Positions 27,553-36,785 of a DNA stretch of 64,000 nt are shown here, piece after piece. The notes under the pieces are model-generated. The model was not told the DNA's origin. It saw only the letters and a program-made list of their open reading frames with translations, and did not search any database. Made by a program: the position numbers and the translations under genes. The DNA lies in assembly GCA_022824465.1 (NCBI GenBank), contig JAJDZV010000008.1:1-64000 (forward strand), read 5' to 3'. The stretch's first letter is position 1; every line of letters starts with the position of its first letter. The stretch is from Anaerolineae bacterium. GTDB taxonomy: Bacteria > Chloroflexota > Anaerolineae > Aggregatilineales > Phototrophicaceae.

Positions 27553-28410
27553 CTATTGCCTCCATTGGCGGCTAAGCGTCGCCACGCCGATCGAACCGGG
27601 GCCGATGTGTGTGCCGATTGTCGGCGTCGTTTCGATGACCAGTGTATCAGATGGAGCGATATCCGCTATCGATTCCAGGAAGCTATCGGCGCCGTGGCGG
27701 TTGGCGACGTGCAGGACAGCCAGTCTATCAAGCGGCGCTTGTTCATGTGTTAGCTGCCGCAATCGTTCCTCCGCCCGTTTCCAGGTGCGCAGGCGACCGA
27801 TCGACTCGACTAGGCCTTCATGCGAGCGGATCACCGGCTTAATCTTTAACATGCCGCCTAGACTCGAGGCGAGCGCATTAACGCGTCCACTGCGGCGCAG
27901 AAACTCCATCGTGTCGACAATTGCATAAACTCTTATACTCCGGCGCGCGCGTTCAATGTCAGCCAGAATGGACTGGCGTCCCGCGCCCTGCAAAGCTGCT
28001 TCGGCCGCAGCCCACACTTGTAGGCCGATGCCAAACGACACTTGACGACTGTCGACGAGCGTGATGCGATCCGGCGCGACTTCTTCGGCGCCGAGGCGCA
28101 TTGCGTTCAAGGTTCCGCTGAGGTTTTCGGCTACGTGTATAGAGATGATTTCGTCCGCGCCGTCAGCCAAGATCTCGTGGAAGAATGCGGCGGCGTCGCC
28201 GGGAGACGGGGCGGCTGTCGTCGGAAAACTGTCCATCGCGGGCAATTCGCGGTAGAAGCGCGCCCGGTCCAGTTGCGCGCCATCGTCGGCGATGCTGTCT
28301 CCGCCAATATTCACGTACGTTGGGATTATGTGGACGCCCAGCGAGCGCGCCAGTTCAACCGGCAAATCGCAGACGCTGTCGGCGGCGATCCGCAGGGCGC
28401 TAGAAGTCAT
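27553..28410 (-). CDS. DegV family fatty-acid-binding protein (FakB-like) 1
   Basis: DegV-fold protein of 285 residues. N-terminal RIAADSVCDLPVELARSLGV and HIIPTYVNIGGDSIAD, then TTAAPSPGDAAAFFHEIL and IISIHVAENLSGTLNAMRL with the Ser/Thr lipid-headgroup residues, are family signatures. FakB proteins hold an exogenous fatty acid for phosphorylation by FakA. It is encoded in the same run as fakA and a second DegV gene, overlapping the latter by 11 bases. The two probably differ in fatty-acid preference. Confidence 0.88.
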   Translation of the reverse strand: MTSSALRIAADSVCDLPVELARSLGVHIIPTYVNIGGDSIADDGAQLDRARFYRELPAMDSFPTTAAPSPGDAAAFFHEILADGADEIISIHVAENLSGTLNAMRLGAEEVAPDRITLVDSRQVSFGIGLQVWAAAEAALQGAGRQSILADIERARRSIRVYAIVDTMEFLRRSGRVNALASSLGGMLKIKPVIRSHEGLVESIGRLRTWKRAEERLRQLTHEQAPLDRLAVLHVANRHGADSFLESIADIAPSDTLVIETTPTIGTHIGPGSIGVATLSRQWRQ

Positions 28411-29278
28411 CGTCGTATACTTCGCTCTCTTTTTCGAGGACAGCGACGCCGGTCGCCTGGGTTCCCAGATAGGACGCCATCGTAGCGCTGTACATGGTAA
28501 AGGGAAAGTGCTGACCCGGGAATTCCAGCGCCAGGCGATCTTGCATAATCCGCGTCTCTTCGCTGATGTGTTTCGCGTCCTGCAAAATCACGGCGTCCTC
28601 GAGTTCTGTAAACTCCACCAGGAATTCGACCAACCGTTCAATAACCTCGCTGCGCCCGAGCACCTTTTCAATGACAATGACTTGCCCGTCTTCCAGGCTG
28701 ACGAACGGCATGATGCCCAATTGATGGCTCAAGATCGCATGCGACGGTTTCATAAAACCGTTCGCGCGCAGGAAGTTTACGTTCTCGATACAGTAAACGG
28801 AGTAGATCCGGTTGACGGCTTGTCGCACAGTCTGGATGACTTCTTCGGCGGTCTCTTGTTCCTGGGCAGCGCGCGCGGCGACGCGAATTAGCATGCCCTG
28901 TCCGGCGCACAGACTCTGCGAGTCTACGACGGCAATCTCGCAGTTGCCGTTCACTTGCTGCGCTGCCAGGCGGCCATTGCGCCAACTCTCGGATAGTTCA
29001 CGCGAGGGATGTACCGAGATGACGGCATCGCAAAAGTGCGACAGGCGGGTGAACAACTCTGCGTAGTCGCTCTCCGATGGCGGTATGACTTTGGGCGGCG
29101 CTTCAAGCTCCGACATCAACTGGAAAGCCTCCTCCGTATTGATGTCAATATCTTCCTGGTAACGCTTCCCGGCGAATTCAATCGTGTTGGGAATTATGGT
29201 CACGGGCAGGCGCCGCACCAGTCGCGGGTTTGAGAAGCGCGCTCCACTGTCGGTTACAATGTGAATCTTCGGCATCAT
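28400..29278 (-). CDS. DegV family fatty-acid-binding protein (FakB-like) 2
   Basis: Second DegV-fold protein, 292 residues: IHIVTDSGARFSNPRLVRRL, VTIIPNTIEFAGKRYQEDI, KVIPPSESDYAELFTRL, and AVISVHPSRELSESWRNGRL. Sequence identity with its neighbour is low apart from the fold signature, so this is an old duplication or separate acquisition. It overlaps fakA by four bases (ATGA), indicating coupled translation. The role is carrying acyl groups for the FakA kinase. Confidence 0.87.
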   Translation of the reverse strand: MMPKIHIVTDSGARFSNPRLVRRLPVTIIPNTIEFAGKRYQEDIDINTEEAFQLMSELEAPPKVIPPSESDYAELFTRLSHFCDAVISVHPSRELSESWRNGRLAAQQVNGNCEIAVVDSQSLCAGQGMLIRVAARAAQEQETAEEVIQTVRQAVNRIYSVYCIENVNFLRANGFMKPSHAILSHQLGIMPFVSLEDGQVIVIEKVLGRSEVIERLVEFLVEFTELEDAVILQDAKHISEETRIMQDRLALEFPGQHFPFTMYSATMASYLGTQATGVAVLEKESEVYDDDF

Positions 29279-30891
29279 TCGACGCTTGCTATGAGCGGAT
29301 ACAAAGCTTGGCCGCCATTGACCACTTCGAATTCTATTCCCTTAATTGTACTTAACAAACGCTCAATTAGCGCGTCTGCGGACTCGGCATTGAAGTCCGC
29401 CCCGCAATAGAGCGTCACCAGCTCTCTGCCCTCGACGCCACTGACGACCAGCGCGTCCTTCAAGGCGGATCCGATATCGGCGGCGGCTACACGGATCGCG
29501 CCGTCGACAATTGCGATATAGTCACGCTCGCGTATCGTCAGCCCGTCGAGGCAGGTGGAACGTGTAGCGCGCGCAATCTGGATCGACGTGACCGCGTCAG
29601 CGGCGGCATGCATAGCAGCGATCGTCGCCTCGAAATCGGCGCCCTTATCGCTTGCATCGCCGAGCGCGACCATAGCGCTGATGCCCTGCGCCATAGTTCT
29701 GGTAGGCAAGACCGCGACGCGCTTGCCAGATTGAATCTTGGCAGCTTGCGCCGCCGCCAGCACGACGTCTTTGTGGTTTGGGAGGACGATGACCTTGTCG
29801 GACGGGCAGCGTTCAATGGCGCTGAGCAAGTCTTCGATCGACGGGTTGCGGGCCGCGCCGCCATCTATGATCCAGTAGCAGCTGAGGTCGCGGAAGATCG
29901 CTTTCATGCCGGCGCCCTCAGCCACCGCAATGACTGACGCAGCGGGATGCCCGGTTTCGCCCGGCTGGCGCTCCTGCAGTCTGGCGAAATCCCGCGCCTG
30001 GAGTTCCATATTCTCTATCACGACATCGGTAAGCGTCGCGCCGGCCTTTACAGCGTAATCCAGGGGAAGGGCGGGATTGTCGACGTGGACATGAACTTTG
30101 ACTGCCGATGAGTCTCCGGCTACAACAACCGACCAGCCGAGCCGCTCCATGGCTTGCCGCGCCGCGTCGACGTCCAGATCGGCGCCGAGCATCAGGAACT
30201 GAACATCGTAACCGTAGGCTTCACTGACGATGGATGGCAGCGTCGCCGGCTCGGCTTTAACTTGCATCGGGGCAGTCTCGCGCGCGCCTCCGCAATTCTG
30301 AGGCGACATGCCTTGCAGGAAGCAGAGCAAGCCCATACCACCCGCATCGACCACGCCGGCGTCTTTCAGCAGCGGCAGCAGATTCGGCGTGTTATCCAAC
30401 GACTTGCGGCTCTCGCTCACAAGGGTCGCCAACAATATGTCAAGCGAATGGTCACGCCGCAAAGACGCGGCCGCCTCGCGCGCCACTGTCAGAATCGTGC
30501 CTTCGACCGGCTGCGATACCGAGGCATACGCGCGCGCAACCGCGGACCCGCAGGCATCGACGAAGAGCGGCGCAGTCAAGACCTTCGAATTCTGTAGACA
30601 ATCGGCAAAGCCCGTCAGCAATTGCGACATTATCGTGCCGCTGTTGCCGCGCGCGCCCATCAAAGCGCCATGCGCGAAGCGATTCGCCACCGTGCTAACG
30701 GCAGCTTCGTCGGTGTTCGCGATCTCCCGCCAGGCGCGTTGCAGCGTATGATAGAGGTTTGCGCCCGTATCGCCGTCCGGCACCGGAAAGACGTTAAGTT
30801 CGTTGATGAGCGCCACGTTGGCGGCTACGTTCGCGACGCCAGCGCCGAATAATGACTTCAGCGCCACGCCGTCAATTTGCAGTTTCTTCAT
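29275..30891 (-). CDS. fakA: DAK2 domain fatty acid kinase subunit FakA (YloV-like)
   Basis: Protein of 538 residues. The N-terminal DhaL/DAK2 kinase domain (about 1-200) has NVFPVPDGDTGANLYHTL with the metal-ATP aspartates, GALMGARGNSGTIMSQLL, and DAGGMGLLCFLQGM. A middle domain and a C-terminal EDD-like domain (KVIVLPNHKDVVLAAAQAA, VLPTRTMAQG) complete the FakA architecture. It phosphorylates fatty acids presented by FakB. It overlaps rpe by 20 bases upstream and fakB2 by four bases downstream. Confidence 0.93.
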   Translation of the reverse strand: MKKLQIDGVALKSLFGAGVANVAANVALINELNVFPVPDGDTGANLYHTLQRAWREIANTDEAAVSTVANRFAHGALMGARGNSGTIMSQLLTGFADCLQNSKVLTAPLFVDACGSAVARAYASVSQPVEGTILTVAREAAASLRRDHSLDILLATLVSESRKSLDNTPNLLPLLKDAGVVDAGGMGLLCFLQGMSPQNCGGARETAPMQVKAEPATLPSIVSEAYGYDVQFLMLGADLDVDAARQAMERLGWSVVVAGDSSAVKVHVHVDNPALPLDYAVKAGATLTDVVIENMELQARDFARLQERQPGETGHPAASVIAVAEGAGMKAIFRDLSCYWIIDGGAARNPSIEDLLSAIERCPSDKVIVLPNHKDVVLAAAQAAKIQSGKRVAVLPTRTMAQGISAMVALGDASDKGADFEATIAAMHAAADAVTSIQIARATRSTCLDGLTIRERDYIAIVDGAIRVAAADIGSALKDALVVSGVEGRELVTLYCGADFNAESADALIERLLSTIKGIEFEVVNGGQALYPLIASVE

Positions 30892-31588
30892 CGCAACTCA
30901 ATTGCCGGTCGCTTATGGCAGCGCGCAACTCGCGAAGCCCGGCGGCGATGCCTCGCTCGTGCTGGAAGACGCAGGTCCCGGCGATCGCCACGGTCGCGCC
31001 GGCCGCGACTACTTTCGTTATCGTGTGCGGGCTGATGCCGCCATCGACTTCAATATCAAGGTCGACGCCCCGCGCATGAGCCATTTTTCGCAGGCGACTG
31101 ATTTTAGGCAGCATGCCCTCGATAAAGCGTTGCCCGCCGAAACCGGGATTGACGGTCATCACATTAACGACCGGCGCCATGTCCATCACTTCCGCGATGA
31201 ACGAGGCCGGCGTATGCGGATTGAGCGCGACGCCCGGGGTGCAGCCGGCTTCCGCGATCTGTCCCAGCACTCGATGAAGATGCAGGCACGCTTCCACATG
31301 CACCGTGATGATGTCGGCGCCGCTATCGGCAAAGCGCCGCACAAATTTCTCCGGTTCCACGATCATCAGGTGCACATCTAGCGGTATCGTGACTGCCTTT
31401 GCCAAAGCCTCAACGACCAGCGGACCCATGGTGATATTGGGCACAAAGCGTCCATCCATCACATCAATATGAATGAGATCGGCGCCAGCGGCTTGGGCTT
31501 GCGCCACTTGATCGCCAAGACGAGAGAAATCAGCCGCCAAAATGGAAGGCGCGATCTTGACTCTTGAATTGTGCATGAGCGCGCTCAA
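30872..31588 (-). CDS. rpe: Ribulose-phosphate 3-epimerase
   Basis: Pentose phosphate enzyme interconverting ribulose-5-phosphate and xylulose-5-phosphate. TIM barrel of 238 residues: KIAPSILAADFSRLGDQV, LIHIDVMDGRFVPNITMGP, DVHLMIVEPEKF, VMTVNPGFGGQRFIEGMLPK and EVDGGISPHTI carry the metal ligands (two His, two Asp) and phosphate loop. The first four residues may be extra; MHNSRVKIAPS is an alternative start. Confidence 0.96.
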   Translation of the reverse strand: MSALMHNSRVKIAPSILAADFSRLGDQVAQAQAAGADLIHIDVMDGRFVPNITMGPLVVEALAKAVTIPLDVHLMIVEPEKFVRRFADSGADIITVHVEACLHLHRVLGQIAEAGCTPGVALNPHTPASFIAEVMDMAPVVNVMTVNPGFGGQRFIEGMLPKISRLRKMAHARGVDLDIEVDGGISPHTITKVVAAGATVAIAGTCVFQHERGIAAGLRELRAAISDRQLSCDEETAN

Positions 31589-31690
31589 TGGACTGTGAAT
31601 GACGCAAGCATGATACTACTGGTTTCTAGCTCCAATAGCAACACGCAGCGGACGTCCCAAGCGCCGGGTTTTCAGGGACCGCCGCAGTTC

Positions 31691-32734
31691 TCATCCGACC
31701 TGTTGATTGGCCAATACCGCGGTCTTCAGCTGGCCGCAGCCGGCGTCGATATCAATCCCGCGGCGCACCCTTACCGTTGCGGGGACGCCATGCTGACGCA
31801 AAATGGCAATGAAGCCATGCAGATTCGCGCTGTCGGCGGGCTTGCCCTCATAGTCGGCCGTGGGATTGAGCGGGATGATATTGACGTGGCAGCGGACGCC
31901 ATGAAGCAGCCGCCCCAGCCGCCGGGCTTCATCCTCGGTATCGTTTTCGCCGGCAATTGCCGCCCATTCGAATGTAATACGCCGGTTGGCGCGCGAGACA
32001 TAATAGCGGCAGGCATCCAGGAGTTCGTCGATGTTCCAGCGCCGATTGACCGGCAATAGGGCGGAGCGCTCGGCATCATCGGCTTTGTGCAGGCTGACAG
32101 CCAGCTTGACTTGCAGGCCTTCATCGGCGAAACGGCGAATCTGCGGCGCCAGCCCGACCGTGCTGATGGTGATATGTCGCGCGCCGATATTCAGCCGCTG
32201 CATGAGGAGGCGCACAGCTTGCAGCGAGGCGTCGTAATTGTGGAAGGGCTCGCCCATCCCCATGAAGACGATATTGCTGAGTCGTTCGCCACGCGCCGCG
32301 AGATCACGCGCGAATGCCATCGCCTGTTCAAATATCTCGGCGGCGCTTAGTTGTCTTCCAAAGCCCATCTGCCCCGTGGCGCAGAAGACGCAACCCATGG
32401 CGCAACCGGCCTGCGACGAGATGCAGGCGGTCTGGCGATCGTCAGCATAGGGCATCAGCACCGACTCGATCAACTGGCCATCGTGAAGCCGGTACAAGCG
32501 TTTCTCCGTGCCGTCTCGGCTGATTTGTCGCGCCGCCAGATCCAGCGCGCCCAGCGTGGCGTTCGCCGAGAGCTGTTCCACCAGGGAGCGCGGCAGGTTC
32601 CGCATCGCGCCAAAGCTGCCAACGCGTCGGCTGTACATCCAGTCCCAGATCTGCTGGGCGCGAAAACCCGGCTCGCCATACTCTGTCAGTAATTCGGCCA
32701 GTTCCGCATAGCTGAGGGCGTAAAGGTTGATCAT
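31691..32734 (-). CDS. rlmN: 23S rRNA (adenine2503-C2)/tRNA methyltransferase RlmN
   Basis: Radical SAM methyltransferase, 347 residues, methylating A2503 of 23S rRNA and A37 of some tRNAs. The cluster motif is CAMGCVFCATG; the methyl-carrying Cys lies in the C-terminal region (DIDAGCGQL). Also seen are QIWDWMYSRRV near the N-terminus, NIVFMGMGEPFHNYD, and TISTVGLAPQI. It lies downstream of a CPBP protease gene with 22 bases between. Confidence 0.95.
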   Translation of the reverse strand: MINLYALSYAELAELLTEYGEPGFRAQQIWDWMYSRRVGSFGAMRNLPRSLVEQLSANATLGALDLAARQISRDGTEKRLYRLHDGQLIESVLMPYADDRQTACISSQAGCAMGCVFCATGQMGFGRQLSAAEIFEQAMAFARDLAARGERLSNIVFMGMGEPFHNYDASLQAVRLLMQRLNIGARHITISTVGLAPQIRRFADEGLQVKLAVSLHKADDAERSALLPVNRRWNIDELLDACRYYVSRANRRITFEWAAIAGENDTEDEARRLGRLLHGVRCHVNIIPLNPTADYEGKPADSANLHGFIAILRQHGVPATVRVRRGIDIDAGCGQLKTAVLANQQVG

Positions 32735-32756
32735 ACAGTCGCGATCCTCTTGCCGA

Positions 32757-33698
32757 TCACGCGCCGGTCAGATAGGGCAAAAAGTTAAAAACGGCGTGCG
32801 CGATGATGGCGACGCTGGTGTGATAGCGCAAGCGGAGCCAGGAAAATCCCAGTGAAACGACAAACAAGATCAATATGGCCGGTGTCAAACCATATTGCCA
32901 ATGCATAAGCGTGAAGAATATGGAAGTCAACCACAGGCCGAAGACCGGCTGCAAGGCGCCGCGGTAAAATATCTCTTCCGACACGGCCGGTATGATTGCC
33001 AACAATAGCCCCCCGCTGAGAGTCGCGGTAATCGCTTCGAAATATAGCTGAGCGGATTCGGTTTGTTGCTGGAAGACTTCAGCGGGTACGGATTGCTCCC
33101 AGATGGCTATCACGACTGTCGAGAAAATCCCAAGTCCGACGCCGGCGGCGATGCCTATGCCGGCCTCGCGCAGAGTCGGCATACGCAGGCAGAGCCGATT
33201 GCATACCTCTGACAAGCGCCGCCTCAAGACCCAGCCGACGCCCAGAATTGCCGCCAGCAAGTGAAGCGCGCCAGTCCCGAATAGCTCCAGCATGGCATCC
33301 GACGGTAGAATGGCGACATTGGCGCCGTCGCTTGCCAAATCACGTATCATTAAGTTCATAAAGAAATTCAGGCATCCCAGGAGCATAAGGAAGGCGGCGG
33401 TCTGGTGCACCGCCTTAGTTGCATCAAAGGCGGGCTGCTCGGAATCGCTCAAGCGCTTAATCGCAGCCGCGCACATCCGCCATAAGCCACCGATGCTCAC
33501 GATCCCAAGTGTCAGAATGGCCAACAGCGGATACAGACGCCGGTGCTCGTCGACGAGATTGGCCAGACCGATGACGGGCAATAGATAGATGACAATCAAC
33601 AGCGTCTCGATATTTCTCTTGGCTCCTCGCCCTGGCGCAGCAGGATATTGACAGTGCAGCGCCCTTATGCTAGCATGACCCTGGCCAACCTGCGACAC
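32757..33698 (-). CDS. CPBP family intramembrane metalloprotease
   Basis: Polytopic membrane protein of up to 313 residues with eight or so TM helices and all CPBP (Abi/Rce1-like) motifs: EEIFYRGAL, FFTLMHWQYG with the first His, and HAVFNFLPYL. It is therefore expected to be active. The start is uncertain: the track GTG at 33698 lies only 11 bases from the first tRNA-Ser, and a GAGGAG occurs inside the proposed N-terminus, so the true start may be 20-35 codons later. Substrate unknown. Confidence 0.85.
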   Translation of the reverse strand: MSQVGQGHASIRALHCQYPAAPGRGAKRNIETLLIVIYLLPVIGLANLVDEHRRLYPLLAILTLGIVSIGGLWRMCAAAIKRLSDSEQPAFDATKAVHQTAAFLMLLGCLNFFMNLMIRDLASDGANVAILPSDAMLELFGTGALHLLAAILGVGWVLRRRLSEVCNRLCLRMPTLREAGIGIAAGVGLGIFSTVVIAIWEQSVPAEVFQQQTESAQLYFEAITATLSGGLLLAIIPAVSEEIFYRGALQPVFGLWLTSIFFTLMHWQYGLTPAILILFVVSLGFSWLRLRYHTSVAIIAHAVFNFLPYLTGA

Positions 33699-33709
33699 GC
33701 TGGTCTGTT

Positions 33710-33796
33710 GGAGAGGTGGCCGAGTGGTTTAAGGCGATGGTCTTGAAAACCATTGTACGGTTCTCCGTACCGCAGGTTCGAATCCTGTCCTCTCCG
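33710..33796 (+). tRNA. tRNA-Ser (UGA)
   Basis: 87-base class II tRNA: acceptor GGAGAGG/CCTCTCC, D-arm GCCGAGTGGTTTAAGGC, anticodon TGA in CTTGAAA, a long variable arm (TACGGTTCTCCGTA) and TTCGAATC T-loop. Discriminator G. Confidence 0.97.
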
Positions 33797-33829
33797 CCTC
33801 AAGCCCGGTCGCAATAGGTTAGCCGTTAG

Positions 33830-33917
33830 GGAGAGGTGCCAGAGTGGTTGATTGGGGCCGCCTGCTAAGCGGTTGTACCTGTAAAGGGTACCGCAGGTTC
33901 GAATCCTGTCCTCTCCG
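33830..33917 (+). tRNA. tRNA-Ser (GCU)
   Basis: 88-base class II tRNA 33 bases after the first. Acceptor GGAGAGG/CCTCTCC, anticodon GCT in CTGCTAA, long variable arm (TACCTGTAAAGGGTA), T-loop TTCGAATC, discriminator G. The two genes share acceptor and T arms exactly. Confidence 0.97.
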
Positions 33918-33948
33918 TTGATAGATATCTTGGCTTCGGGAAAACTTA

Positions 33949-34362
33949 GTGAGCCAGAAGATTCACATTCAGGCAACCGTCGACGTGCCGAGAGCCAAAG
34001 CCTGGGCGATATACACCGAGCCAGCGCATATAACCAATTGGAATTTCGCCAGCGACGACTGGTGTTGCCCGCGCGCCGAGAATGACCTCAGGGTTGGCGG
34101 CCGACTTTGCTACAGAATGGAGGCTAAAGACGGCAGCTTCGGCTTTGACTTTGAAGCCGTCTATGCTGAGGTTCTGCCCGCGGTCAAGCTCGACTACAGC
34201 TTAACCGATGGACGGGCAGTCGAAACCAGCTTTGAAGACGCGGGCGAAGGCACGACGATCTCCATCGCATTTGAAGCGGAAGCGGAGAACCCAGCTGACA
34301 TGCAACGCGCCGGTTGGCAGGCGATACTTGATAATTTCAAGCGCTATGCCGAGACGCTTTGA
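33949..34362 (+). CDS. SRPBCC (AHSA1/START-like) domain protein
   Basis: Protein of 137 residues starting at GTG 33949. The pattern IHIQATVDVPRAKAWAIYTEPAHITNWNFA, here read as IHIQATVDVPRAKAWAIYT and PAHITNWNFA, is the N-terminal strand-helix of the AHSA1/polyketide-cyclase-like fold; it ends GWQAILDNFKRYAETL, the usual C-terminal helix. These proteins bind hydrophobic ligands or act as stress co-chaperones. The function of this one is unknown. Confidence 0.8.
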   Translation: MSQKIHIQATVDVPRAKAWAIYTEPAHITNWNFASDDWCCPRAENDLRVGGRLCYRMEAKDGSFGFDFEAVYAEVLPAVKLDYSLTDGRAVETSFEDAGEGTTISIAFEAEAENPADMQRAGWQAILDNFKRYAETL

Positions 34363-34455
34363 AGGCTGACTGGCGACGCCGCGTATAGACAAGTCGCGCA
34401 GTCTCCGCGCAACGGCCTCTAGTTATTGCGCCTCTGGCAGACCAAGGTATCCTAA

Positions 34456-35637
34456 ATGATTATCCTCGGCTTGATGTCCGGCACCTCCGCCGACGGCGTC
34501 GATGTCGCGATCTGCGATATCAAGGGCGCGCCCGGCAAATTGTCTGCCGAACTGCTTTTGGGCGCCACCAGCCCGTACGATCCAGACATGCGCCGGCGAA
34601 TCCTGCATTGCTGCGATCCGATCGCAAGCAGCGTCGCCGAGATCGCCGCGCTGAATGTTGACCTCGCTGAGGTCTTCGCCAATGCGGCTTTGGAGACCGT
34701 GCGGCAAGCGGGCATGTCTGCCGCCCAAATCGATTTGATCGGCTCGCATGGACAGACGCTTTGGCATAACGTTACGCCAACGGGCGAGGTCAGCGCATCG
34801 CTGCAAATCGTCGAAGCGGCCGTCCTCGCGGAGCGAACCGGCGTCACGACGATCGGGAACTTTCGCGCGCGCGATATCGCGGTTGGCGGCCAAGGCGCCC
34901 CGCTGACCAGTTATGTCGACTGGCTGCTTCTGCGGCATCCGGCGCATTGGCGAGCGATTCAAAACATCGGCGGCATGGGCAACGTGACCTTTTTGCCGCC
35001 GCTCGCCGACAATTCATCAGCGCCCATCGCCTTTGACACCGGACCTGGCAACGCGCTGCTCGATATCGCCGCTGCCGAATTCTCCGGCGGCGCCTTGACT
35101 TACGATCGCGACGGTCAACTGGCACGGCAGGGACGGGTGAACGAGGCCTGGCTTGACGAGCTATTGAGCCATCCCTATTATGCGCACAATTATCCCAAAT
35201 CCACCGGTCGCGAGACCTTTGGCACGGCCGCGGCGCTGCGCCTACTAGACGAGGCGCGCGAGCACGGACTAAGCCAGAATGAGATCATCGCCACCCTGAC
35301 GGCGCTGACGGCCACAAACATCGCCGACGCCTACCAACGATTTGCGCCGGCGGCTGTGCGCGAGGTCATCCTTGGCGGCGGCGGACGCCACAACCCGGTG
35401 ATTGTCGGCATGTTGCGGGAGCTGCTGGCGCCGGCCAAGGTCTTGGCTCACGAAGACGTCGGCATGGACAGCGACTACAAAGAGGCATTGGTCTTTGCCG
35501 TTTTGGCGCATGAGACCTGGCATGGTCGCGCCGCCACCTTGCCCGCGCTGACCGGCGCCGACAAATCGTCCATCCTCGGGCAGATTACGCCGGGCAAAGA
35601 CTACGCCGACCTGCTTCAGCGAACCTGGCCAAGCTGA
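34456..35637 (+). CDS. anmK: Anhydro-N-acetylmuramic acid kinase
   Basis: Enzyme of 393 residues that converts 1,6-anhydro-MurNAc from wall turnover to MurNAc-6-phosphate. Sugar kinase fold landmarks: GLMSGTSADGVDVAICDI (phosphate 1), DLIGSHGQTLWHN, AVGGQGAPLTSYVDWLLL with the catalytic Asp, QNIGGMGNVTFLP, FDTGPGNALLD and EVILGGGGRHNPVI. No signal peptide. Downstream processing genes such as murQ are not adjacent. Confidence 0.95.
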   Translation: MIILGLMSGTSADGVDVAICDIKGAPGKLSAELLLGATSPYDPDMRRRILHCCDPIASSVAEIAALNVDLAEVFANAALETVRQAGMSAAQIDLIGSHGQTLWHNVTPTGEVSASLQIVEAAVLAERTGVTTIGNFRARDIAVGGQGAPLTSYVDWLLLRHPAHWRAIQNIGGMGNVTFLPPLADNSSAPIAFDTGPGNALLDIAAAEFSGGALTYDRDGQLARQGRVNEAWLDELLSHPYYAHNYPKSTGRETFGTAAALRLLDEAREHGLSQNEIIATLTALTATNIADAYQRFAPAAVREVILGGGGRHNPVIVGMLRELLAPAKVLAHEDVGMDSDYKEALVFAVLAHETWHGRAATLPALTGADKSSILGQITPGKDYADLLQRTWPS

Positions 35638-35725
35638 CCACGAAGCGACTTGGCGCGCGAATCGCGGATGCGCAATCGGCGTATAATGAAACAGACATGA
35701 TGCCTGACAATGCAGGTAGGCTTTG

Positions 35726-36730
35726 ATGAGCCCGATTAAAGAACGAGCCTGGCGTGGCGCGCGCCGCATCTGGAATGATCGCAGCGAAACCACGCGCGCG
35801 CTGCCGGGCATCGTGCTTAGCGCCATACGCAGTTTTGGTCGCTACAGTTCCAGGCAATCGGCGGCGCTGGCATTTTTCGCCCTGTTTTCATTGTTCCCTT
35901 TGATGCTTTTGCTCGCGGTATTCATCGGCGGTTTGCTCGAACCGGCAGCCGCTCAAGAGCAAATTGCCAATGGGCTGCGCGTCTTTCTGCCGGAGGATGA
36001 GGTCATCGTCGAGTTTGTGCGCGACATCTTTGATGAGTCGCTGGAGCAATCGAACTCCTTTGGCCTAGTGGCAATCTTGACCATCGTCTGGTCGTCTCTC
36101 AGCCTTTTCTCCAACCTTACCGCCTCGCTCGACGAGATATTCCGTGTGCCCAAGGGTCGCAGCATCTGGAAGCTGCGCTTGCAGGCCGTCGGCATCAGTT
36201 TGGCGCTCGTGATTCTGGTGATCGCCTCCTTCCTCACTTCGGGCGTGCTTCGCTTGCTATCGGTTATGCAGCTCGATCAGCCCAGTCTTTGGTTGAACAT
36301 CGGCATCCGTTTCTTGCCCTTCGGTCTGGACGTTGTCATATTTTGCCTCCTCTTGCGCTTTGTGCCGGCGCGCTATGTGCACTGGGACGCCGTATTGCCA
36401 GCGGCCCTGCTTGGCGCGATCGGCTGGGAGTTGGCCAAGGCCGGCTTCGGCCTATACATGAATAGCGTGGCGGGATTCCAATTTGTCTACGGCGGCATCG
36501 CAACTGTGATCGTCTTCCTCTTCTGGGCTTTTCTCATCGCCGCAATCTTTCTCTTCAGCGCCGAATTCTGTTCGCGCCTGAACGAATGGATTATCAGCCG
36601 GAGCAACGGTGACGCCGCCCGGCGCCCGTCGGTGAGCATCGCAATTCGCGACGGCCAGATTCAAGTTCGCCTGCCTGATCACGAACTTGCCCGCCAGATT
36701 GAAGCCAATCTCAACGAGGCGAAGGGATAA
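35726..36730 (+). CDS. YihY/BrkB family inner membrane protein
   Basis: Membrane protein of 334 residues with six TM helices. SRQSAALAFFALFSLFPLML is the first TM and its signature, followed by SLFSNLTASLDEIFRVPKGR, and QFVYGGIATVIVFLFWAFL near the end. It is often mislabelled RNase BN; it is a probable transporter or envelope factor. ATG 35726 is preferred over TTG 35723 because AGGTAGG precedes it. A TATAAT at 35682-35687 is a plausible -10. Confidence 0.9.
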   Translation: MSPIKERAWRGARRIWNDRSETTRALPGIVLSAIRSFGRYSSRQSAALAFFALFSLFPLMLLLAVFIGGLLEPAAAQEQIANGLRVFLPEDEVIVEFVRDIFDESLEQSNSFGLVAILTIVWSSLSLFSNLTASLDEIFRVPKGRSIWKLRLQAVGISLALVILVIASFLTSGVLRLLSVMQLDQPSLWLNIGIRFLPFGLDVVIFCLLLRFVPARYVHWDAVLPAALLGAIGWELAKAGFGLYMNSVAGFQFVYGGIATVIVFLFWAFLIAAIFLFSAEFCSRLNEWIISRSNGDAARRPSVSIAIRDGQIQVRLPDHELARQIEANLNEAKG

Positions 36731-36785
36731 GGCCTCGGGTATCTGTGTATAGGTCTTGACAGACGGCGATCGCAGCGGCGCTTGG

